From positions 105,914,495-105,978,494 of the forward strand of contig NC_134455.1 in assembly GCF_047948215.1 (NCBI RefSeq): a stretch of DNA of 64,000 nucleotides, read 5' to 3'. Source of the stretch: Lycorma delicatula. Taxonomy: Eukaryota; Arthropoda; Insecta; Hemiptera; Fulgoridae. Positions 56,641 through 64,000 of the stretch are shown one piece after another. The notes under the pieces are model-generated. The model searched no databases. It was not told where the DNA came from and saw only the letters and a program-made list of their open reading frames with translations. Position 1 is the first letter of the stretch, and each line of letters starts with the position of its first letter. Position numbers and translations under genes: made by a program.

Positions 56641-57718
56641 AATAATCTATATAAATCCCGCCAAGTCGCAGACAGCAGCCACAGCGTCGAGGGCAGACTT
56701 ACCCCGGCGAAATCCATACTGATTCGCAGAGACCCCGCCCTGCTCTTCCAGTACATCAACTATCCTTTGCTGAAGCATACGCTCCAGTACCTTTGCTAGC
56801 GCATCAATCACCGCCAGCGGCCGGTATCTTGATAACCATATTAGGCAGGAGATCCGAGCCAGGCGCCCTGGCCGACGATATTCGTGTGATTGCGGCCTCC
56901 AGTTTCCAGTTCTGCATCGATAACAGTGGTGCAGTTCCAGTCGCGCCTCTTACCTCTGGGAGTAATTCATCCCCCGAGGGGAAGAGCCCATCAACTATGT
57001 TCAGCACTTCTTACGGACACCTCATAACTGTAGCTCTAGGTCTTACTGTTTTCTTCATTAGAATCGCATAGGGCCTCCCCCACGGGTCCGTCTCCACCTG
57101 CTCAATTAATTGAGCACAACATTTTCTCTTTAACTGTACGATGAGCTTAGTAAGCTCTCTCCTTTTTTTCTTATACGCCAGCGTACACCACTTAACCGAA
57201 TGCAAGTACGTCCTTGTCATACGCCTTCTACCCCGGTGACAGTCTTCTCTCTTCCTTGTTATATCGGCAGTCCACCAATATGCCGGCGGAGAACCCCTGC
57301 AGACGGACTTACGTGGGAGAACTTCGCAGGCTTCTTCAAGACAATCGGAAAGATATGTCTTCCCCTCCGCCGTGGAGACCCGACGTACTGCACGTAGGTC
57401 AAGCCGTTCGGTAAAAACACCAGGGTCGATGTCCCTGGTGCTCCAGCCCGTGAATATAGATGGTCCATCACTACCAGCTCCGGTGCCAGCGATCGTTATC
57501 AAGATCGCTTGATGATCGATGGCCGTGTAGCATTCCCACACTCTCCAGTCTGCAATGCGGGCAGCAAGTTCAGGGGAGGCAAAAGTCTCGTCGATTAAAT
57601 AGCCAAGGGCCCTCTCCGAAATGTATATGCATCGCCAACATTTAACACTACTAAATCCAGTGCCGCAGTCATGTCCATAAGCACCGATCCTTTCGCGTTT
57701 GTTCTGGCAGATCCCCAC
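56640..57718 (-). pseudogene. LINE ORF2, endonuclease end, linker and RT fingers
   Basis: The frame 57718-57011 contains DHQAI (the C-terminal AP-endonuclease motif), AYWWTADITRKREDCHRGRR and the long basic linker. A shift leads to ISSARAPGSDLLPNMVIK (57007-56804), the R1-like pre-palm motif. It then reads LAKVLERMLQQRIVDVLEEQ and NQYGFRRGKSALDAV (fingers, to about 56650). The frame breaks at 57010 and near 57600-57720 disable it. Confidence 0.85.
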
Positions 57719-58089
57719 TCGGTCAACCAGGCATTAAAATCGCCTGCCACCAGCACTGGTCGACGTGTAGACATATCCCTCACCACAGTAGTTAAAATCT
57801 CTTTATAATACTCCATGCTGATGTTGGGTGAAAGGTAGGCAGAGTAGTAGGTCACTCCTCCTACCCTTGCCCTTATAAAGCCCCGTCCCAGCCACACATC
57901 ACAGGCAGGGAGTCCTGTACAGCACCAGATTGCCGTAGTCCCATCCTCAAACATCAGCCAACCAGGACGCGGTCGAGAAGCGCATGGTTCGGAAATGAGC
58001 GCGACGTCCGTGTCCACCTCCGCCGCATAACTGACCAGAAGGTCCTGTGCCAGAACTGTATGGTTCAGGTTCACCTGCAGTATCCTCAT
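57595..58089 (-). pseudogene. LINE ORF2 endonuclease domain
   Basis: Apurinic-type endonuclease that nicks the target for LINE insertion. The frame starts MRILQVNLNHTVLAQDLL, followed by VALISEPC, WLGRGFIRARVGGVTYYSAY and VLVAGDFNAWLTEWGS, with the Asn, Glu and GDFNA catalytic motifs visible. It is 164 codons long, and a frameshift then leads into the next segment. It was probably functional before truncation. Confidence 0.9.
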
Positions 58090-58224
58090 CGACGGGTTAG
58101 AGCGTGTCCAGTCCTAACCTGGCTTCTACTATATCTCTCCGTATTAGCCTCTCAATGACATGCTGCCGCTCCGGTACGGTGTCCCTCTAAGCTACATCTA
58201 ACGCATTTTTTCAGTATTCCTGCA

Positions 58225-58516
58225 CTACGCAGCGCGGTGGCCTTCACCACCACAGTTGAAGCACGCAGCCGACCTATCAGCACCTTTGCAGTTTCTGGCT
58301 GTATGGCCAAACTCACAGCATCGATAACACTTCATAGGTAGGTCTAAAACATCTACTCTGCATGACACGAGGCCTATCTTGACCCTTCTTCTCTGCACCA
58401 GTGATGAGACAATCGGGGCAGGAAGTCGACACGTTGCCACTGTAGTTACTCCATATCCAGGTCTGTTGGTCACTTTGAGATCTTCCGGCATATCCTGACA
58501 TCAGGCCTCAGACATA
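58225..58516 (-). pseudogene. LINE ORF1 C-terminus with CCHC zinc knuckles
   Basis: The Gag-like RNA-binding protein end reads CYRCCEFGHTARNC (C-x2-C-x4-H-x4-C) and CFNCGGEGHRA (second knuckle, its last Cys lost to a frame break near 58225). The start is missing because the insertion is 5' truncated at 58516. Confidence 0.85.
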
Positions 58517-58890
58517 GGGGTAGGGGAGCTGATAAAAGTTTAAAAATATAGATTTTTTGAATTTTTTCAAACTTTTTTGGTTTATTTAAAATTTCTAATA
58601 ATAACATTACAACAAATTCGTCATATTTCACCCCCACACCGAAAAAATAAATATTGGGTTACTTTTTATTGGTTGTACGTTTCTCAGTGAATTTTTTTAC
58701 AATTCTTTTCCATTTAACATACTAAACAAACAAAAAATCAAAAACATTTCTTCCGAGGTGATTTTGGGGATAGGGAAGCAGAAAAAAGTAAAAAATATGG
58801 ATAATTTAGATTTTTTAAACTTTTTTCATATTTCATGATTTTTCCACTATATAATAATAAATAACCAATGACAGAAAAATATAATAACTT
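58517..58890 (+). repeat. Repeat D, second copy, right part
   Basis: Continues the repeat broken at 55816: gagctgataaaagttt, tagattttttgaattttt, taataataacattacaa and tcatatttcaccccc. A further unit at about 58750 (attttggggatagggaagc, then agattttttaaactttttt) shows what the uninterrupted site looked like and confirms the LINE insertion point. Confidence 0.6.
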
Positions 58891-59461
58891 TGTTATCAGT
58901 TTTTTTTTTTTTTTATCAAACTTGTCCTCTTACGTAAGTGATTTTGTGTTTAATGGTACAACTAATAATCTGCTTCATTAAATTATTTATTATTTTATTT
59001 AACACTGTTATTTTTATTTCTTAATCAATGCATTACATAATTTAAACATTAATTTAATACTAAAATAATTTAATTTAAACTGTAAAAAAAGAGTTTAACA
59101 ATTTTCGAACTATTATGATAAGTAATATTTAAAAGCGTTAATTAAATATCATACCATTCTGAATAAGCCTTCAGAAAAAAAAAAGATTAATAATTGATAT
59201 ATTTTATAGGTAGATAGATAAAGTTTCAAGGTAAATTCAGAATATGGCAAGCATATAAGAGATCAAGAGAGGAATAATAAAACTTTTTGTTGATAGTAAC
59301 ACGGATTTATCATATCAGGTACCTGTACGTATTTGTGAATTCCTAAATCAATTGTAAGGAATTTAATAATAATAAAATTTTATTTATGAATAAAAAAAAT
59401 GTTAAACCTTGTCAGTTATTTTTAAAAATTATACCATCAAAATAAAAATTAAAACGTGCTG

Positions 59462-59514
<53 letters not shown>

Positions 59515-60439
59515 TGTATGTGTGTGTGTGTGTGTGTGAAAATTGAAAATAGATAAAATAAAAATCAACCGCATACTTTTTTGTAATCAAACATCATGTT
59601 ATAAAACAGTAATTTTCACCATGATTTATTCCTGCTGGTCTTATTTATCGATTCTTTTTCCAGTTCATTGTTATACCGGTAGTTAAACGAAGAATTTTTT
59701 TTTAACTAAACTAATCAAAAAACTGTATTCATTATTCTAAAAATTTGTAGAACATAAAACTCTACGTTCCATAAACCAGATTTAACCCAATCATTTGTAT
59801 TTGAGACGTTTGCAAAGTAACCAAAAATGATACCCCTTCTTCTCAAGTGATAAACTCATTACAGTATTTGAAATCATAATATGAATCTCTAAAATATCAT
59901 TATCAAATGTGGCTTAATTTCAATTGAAGAGATTAAAATTTCGTGACGTCAAACCTTCCATAATGGTTTTCCGGTAAGCAAAGATAGAGAAATACGGTTT
60001 TAGTAGAGACGATGAGGAAATGGTGACAAATACGATGAATAAGAGGTAAAGATTTAGGAATAGTAGGAAGAATGGAAAGAGCACAGAAATGCAGTCGATG
60101 GGTAATGAAGAGGGGATGACCTCAAATCTTCTAAAGAGGGATTTGCAGGTTCAAGTGATAAAGTAACAATACGAAAAGGAATGGGGTACTATTCTCTCTT
60201 GCGACTCGCTGTGTTGTCTTTAATAGACAATTCGCTTTTCAACTAGGCTACTATTCAGTATTTAAACTGTTTAATATTTATATACCTGAACATTATAATT
60301 GACAAATCAATTACAATAACTTCAAAAAATATATAAATATATATTTATATTATTATACATACAGATACTCACGAAGAATGTAACAAATTTCAGGATATGA
60401 TCTATTCTGAAAATAAAGAAGAAAGTTCATATTAATTTA
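58891..60439. other. AT-rich non-coding DNA with a microsatellite
   Basis: No supported gene. A (TC)n-(TG)n run of about 75 nt lies at 59465-59539. The stretch at 59990-60200 is less AT-rich but has no clear frame. Confidence 0.55.
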
Positions 60440-61830
60440 AGATCGAAAACACTTCGTTAGTGAGTGACGGCTGACGAGTTTTTGCCCTGATTTCTGCGTC
60501 TTTGGTAAAATTAAGCGAGACTGTAATTCTTGGGACTCAAATTAAGGAGTAAATTTAGTAAGTTCATATAAAAACTGCCATGGAAAGTTGAAAAAATAGG
60601 TCCCAGAACTGTATTTTTAGTATTCTTTGAGAAATCCGGGATAAAAGACAAAATGTTAGGTTAGGAAAACTCGCTATTTTATGTTTGGCATAAAATAACT
60701 GTGTAAAATGGATAACATAAGCGTTTTTAATCAAATTTGTAAATGAGTAAGATGGTATTAAAATAATTCAAAGAAACTAAATGCAAACGTAGAAATCTTG
60801 AAGTTTATTTAAAACAAAACAAATAAAAAAGTGGGAGTTTTAACTAAGATATTAAACGAAATAAAATGCTGAAAATTGTAAAACAAAATAATTAAACAAA
60901 AAATAAACAATCAAAATTTAAAAAAAATGATTAAAAATTAAATGAAAGAATGCATCAATAAAATAATTTATTATACATCTTTAATAATTAAAGATGATAA
61001 AACTACACACTTTTTTGTAGCAGTTAAGTAACACTTACAAGCGATTTTTTTTTAAACAAGTGGATTAAATTTTGTGAACCTACTACTGCCCTCCAAAGCA
61101 CTGACTCAGCAATTCTGAAGTACTACATGTAAGCCTGAAATTATATTATTTAATACCTAGCTGAAATCTGCCACATTTTGATGTGTTTGTATTTAATAAG
61201 ATTTAGAATTATTACGTTGGTATTTAGTTTCCGTAGAACTTATTCATGTCATTTTGCTCAGAATCAAATTCTCTACAAGTTTTGTCTGAAAAGATTTTGT
61301 ATTTAATACCACTTAACAATGTTATCGTATTTACTCGCTTAATTCACGCACTCTTTTGACCAACTTTTTTTATTTAAAAGTAGATGCATGATTTATGCGA
61401 GCAAACGATTTTACTTGGATTATACTGAAATTAAAATGTGATAATTAATAAAAAAATGGTATTTATTTGTTGAATATTTTATTTTTTAATAGTTTTAAAA
61501 ATATTGTATGAAAATTTAGGTGCGTGAATTTCGTGATGGTGTGAATTTGGTGAGTAAATACGGTCTAACGCAGAACATAAATTAGTGTGTTTTTCAACTA
61601 CAATCTTTTGCTAAAAAACCAATTTCTCAACAAAAAACTAAATAAAAATACAGTTCTGGGATTTTATTTTGAATTTTCCAAGTAAGATTTCATACAACAA
61701 CATTAAATTTATATCTTAATTTGGGTCTCAAGAAATATGTTTAATTTTACCGAAGGCGCAGAAATCAGTGTGAAATTCTTTGCTCGCCAACACTTCCTAA
61801 CGAAGAATTTCCGAACTACGTATATATGAA
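60440..61830. mobile_element. Repeat R3 in fold-back form
   Basis: The left arm (about 60450-60680, inverted) and right arm (about 61630-61820) share ttcgttag-type ends, ctgatttctgcgtcttNggt (complement on the right), attaagNgaga-type and ccttaatttgNgtc blocks. The core between them matches 18600-18880. This suggests a non-autonomous element with inverted arms of about 200 bp. The copy at 18600-19330 keeps only one arm. No coding sequence. Confidence 0.55.
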
Positions 61831-61849
61831 CTTTCTTTTACTTTCCGGC

Positions 61850-62500
61850 CTAGCGCTATAGCAGAGCTATAACTGCAGAAGGGAAAGTATGGTAATCGAT
61901 CTAATTTGGACATATGCGGTTTACACCAGATCTTTACGTTTTGACACCCGAGAAACCCAAAAAACCGAATGGAAATTTTCCGGATTTTTATATGTACGTG
62001 TGTGTTCGGTTTTCGGTGTGCCTCTAAATCACCTTATATCTCCAGAACTACTCTACCGATTTTGACCAAACTTGGTCAGATTACTTCTAGATTTGCGGCA
62101 TTGATGACATTAAATGTTCAACTTAAAAGGTCAAGGGGAGGAGACTGTAGAGCAAGGTCAGTATCTCGAGATTTCGCCTAATTAAGGTCTTATTTTTCTT
62201 AAGCTCAATTGTTAACAATTAAAAAATAATACTTCCTAAAAAAAGTTTGCAAAATGTTTTGGGATGTACGTGCACCCCAAAAAAATGTTGTAAATAAACT
62301 AGTGGGTAAGTGGGTACAGTTGGTCATTACTACCTTAAGAAGCGCTATTGTAGCACTGACGTACAGCTGCTTCAGTCGTCTGGTATGTTGTGACGTCACA
62401 GGTGAGCGGTAGAAATAAATAAATGAATAATGTTTAAAGTTGCCGGTAGTACCGTCACACCCGTGCGAATGAAATAAGGTATCCGCGCGAATTAGCATCG
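61850..62500 (+). repeat. Probable dispersed repeat with a gtacgtgtgtg head
   Basis: Contains tatatgtacgtgtgtgttcg, then aaatcaccttatatctccag and ctaccgattttgaccaaact, a phrase type common in non-coding insect transposons. No second copy in the window, and no gene. The ORFs at 61969-62181 and 62205-62498 have no domain. Boundaries uncertain. Confidence 0.35.
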
Positions 62501-62682
62501 TTGAATTAAATAAACAAAAAAATATTATATTTAAATAAAATTATAAATATTTTAAACTAAGTTGTGTGTTTATCGTGTGTAAGCCGTGCATCAGAAAAAA
62601 GCCGCCGGGCAGGGAAGTCCTACAACTGTGTCGTCAGCTTTTTTTTTCACCAATTGTACATGTCGTGAAATTTGTTGCATCC

Positions 62683-62726
62683 TGTGTGTGTGTGTGTGTG
62701 TGTGTGCACATATATATATATATGTA
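62683..62726. repeat. (TG)n-(TA)n microsatellite
   Basis: A TG run followed by TATATA just left of a Helitron-like CTAG end at 62735. It is consistent with Helitron-like ends here lying next to alternating repeats. Confidence 0.85.
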
Positions 62727-62734
62727 CATGTATA

Positions 62735-63064
62735 CTAGCGTACTCTGTTGCGACTTCGCCTACTATATAAATGTAGCTTCACTCGCAATGCTTTTTTAAT
62801 AGCAAACATATTTTTTTATAAATAAAAAATATTTAGTCAACAATATTATATTTGGATTTTTTTCTCATCCTGAAAAAACGGTAAATAAAAATTTTTACGA
62901 AAAATACTGAAGGAATATACGATAAACAATGAATTGTTGCCCAAAACTTAAATAAAGGAAAACAAAAAAAACCAGATAAGAAAATTGAACAATATTTGTT
63001 TGACCAATCCATTTTATGAATGAATAAAAATAGGTCATTATAAAAGTCCAATAAAGATAAACAA
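62735..63064 (-). mobile_element. Helitron-like 3' end fragment
   Basis: The minus strand ends in CTAG followed by T at 62735/62734. The inner GCGAAGTCGC short stem and GTACGCTAG resemble the other Helitron ends. No 5' end was found, and the sequence to the right is AT-rich. The extent is uncertain. Confidence 0.35.
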
Positions 63065-63086
63065 AAAATGTATTGCAATCCCAAAT

Positions 63087-64000
63087 CTAGCATACCCATC
63101 GCGGCTTCGCTCGTGCTCAAAGATAACATGCGCTTCCCGTCACGATCAGAGAGTCATGGCCCTTTCCTTCTCCCGTTTCTCTTTCCCTTACTTCCCCCTT
63201 TTCTTCCCCATCACATTTCCCCTTCCTATTCCCCAATTTCCCTTTCCCCCTTCCTTTTTCCTCTTTTCATTTTTTCTTTTCCCTTTCCATTTACTTTTCC
63301 TGTTTTTCCTATTCCCCGTTAACCCCTTTTTTTACATTTTCCCATTCTTCCCTTTTTACCCTCTTCCCTTTTACCTTATTTTTCTCTATTCCCCTTTTCC
63401 GATTTTTCCTTATTTCCCTTTTTCGATTTTTCCCTTTCTCCCTTCTTCCCCGGATTTCGATTCCAGTTGGTTTTCGATGAATTTCGGTATAGGTTCATTT
63501 TGCCGCTAAGCAGAAATCATGGTAAAATTCTTTGTTATATACAAAGCCTTTTCCGGACATATGTTTATCATGAACTTTTTTCATTATTTCAAACAGAGAA
63601 ATACAGCTGGAAAATTTAACGGCATTCTTCTGGAGCACTCACACACTCATTCTGTCGCTCTCCGCGACACACACGATGTATTAATATTACTTATTTGACA
63701 GATGTAATGAATTACTTCATTTCCATGCTTTACCTTCGCTTTTAATTTCAACCAATTTCTTTGCATCTGACATCTTCAATTATTGCTTTACATAATCTAA
63801 TTTTTTTAATTCCATTTTAATTTAATTATTTATTTATTTTAAATTTAATATAATATTATTTTATTTAGTTTTAATTTTAATTTAATTCCCTTCCTCTTCC
63901 CCCATGTCCCTTTCCCCTTCCTCTTTCATCTTTTCCCTTTTCCCGTTTTCCCCTTTTTTCTTTTTTCCATTTTCCCCTTCTTCCCTTTTTACCATCTTCC
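63087..64000 (-). mobile_element. Helitron-like element with polypyrimidine tract, runs off the window
   Basis: The minus-strand 3' end is CTAG at 63087-63090, preceded by a GAGCGAAGCCGCG-type hairpin. After about 65 bp comes a 300-bp C/T tract (63152-63452), then ttccagttggttttcgatga, which parallels gtccagtagttttgaagtct beside the tract in the Helitron at 17445. A second tract starts at 63888. The 5' end is not identified. ORFs of 84-117 codons here are translations of the C/T tract. Confidence 0.5.

Larger units (their letters stand above)
55817..58516 (-). mobile_element. R1-clade LINE, 5'-truncated and internally deleted
   Basis: Minus-strand insertion with a poly(A) tail (T-run at 55822-55833) and the 8-bp duplication ggggtagg at 55809-55816 and 58517-58524. 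Order in its own direction: end of ORF1 with CCHC knuckles (58516-58225), ORF2 endonuclease (58089-57600), linker (57600-57010), RT fingers (57007-56640), then directly the C-terminal zinc domain (56640-56400) and 3' UTR. The palm with the catalytic FADD box is deleted at about 56640, so the copy cannot encode a working polymerase. Confidence 0.85.

Noticed and set aside
56504..57645. Plus-strand ORFs of 61-92 codons
   Set aside because: Antisense shadows of the R1-like LINE coding region on the minus strand.
63068..63509. 84- and 117-codon Phe/Pro-rich ORFs
   Set aside because: Same cause: translation of the polypyrimidine tract at 63152-63452.
1..64000. CRISPR array, rRNA genes, bacterial operons or prophage
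   Set aside because: No regularly spaced direct repeats, no rRNA sequence and no bacterial gene organisation were seen; the content is eukaryotic mobile DNA.

Overview
This is a stretch of AT-rich eukaryotic DNA, almost certainly from an insect and possibly a hemipteran (the order is inference only). R1-clade LINE coding regions with CCHC knuckles, many mariner relics, Helitron ends, a ZBED-type hAT element and tRNA-derived SINEs together point to an arthropod. I see no bacterial gene organisation, no rRNA, no convincing functional tRNA gene and no CRISPR array. No intact host gene can be proven. Most of the window is a graveyard of mobile elements in AT-rich intergenic or intronic DNA.

Layout. 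1-6.2 kb: LINE reverse-transcriptase relics, a SINE pair with a clean target-site duplication (TSD), and a LINE 3' end. 6.2-9.6 kb: a decayed hAT element (terminal inverted repeats at both ends, BED finger to C-terminal dimerisation domain, minus strand) broken by half of an R1-type LINE on the plus strand. 9.6-16.5 kb: LINE 3' ends, a mariner carrying a SINE, and a second mariner piece. 17.4-19.3 kb: a Helitron carrying a long polypyrimidine tract, then a dispersed repeat (R3) carrying a SINE. 20.1-22.5 kb: a decayed unknown ORF split by a SINE, then a repeat (R2) whose inverted partner is at 35.2-36.0 kb. 25.2-27.9 kb: a fold-back element, a mariner with a SINE inserted, and the probable source copy of that SINE. 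31.2-33.5 kb: a Jockey-like LINE reduced to 5' region, ORF1 and 3' end. 36.3-38.1 kb: unexplained protein-like islands on the minus strand. 38.3-40.6 kb: a decayed LINE. 43.0-43.6 kb: a mariner deletion derivative with 20-bp inverted repeats. 46.0-49.5 kb: a second fold-back copy, a candidate 54-nt internal exon, and a mariner with a SINE in its leader. 50.5-51.5 kb: a Helitron. 54.5-58.9 kb: a repeat (D) split by an internally deleted R1-type LINE, next to an unknown 101-codon ORF. 60.4-64.0 kb: repeat R3 in fold-back form and Helitron-like ends with further polypyrimidine tracts.

The elements interact mainly as parasites of one another. One SINE family (head A) is found inside mariner relics, inside repeat R3 and inside an unknown ORF, usually with readable TSDs. 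A second SINE head (B) shares its 3' tail, which suggests one LINE partner mobilised both. The most interesting leads are this modular SINE system, including a likely 3' transduction; the Helitrons that carry polypyrimidine tracts; the R2 inverted pair; and the unexplained coding-like segments at 36.3-38.1, 47.4, 55.0 and 20.2 kb. All family assignments rest on motif reading by eye; no database search was run.
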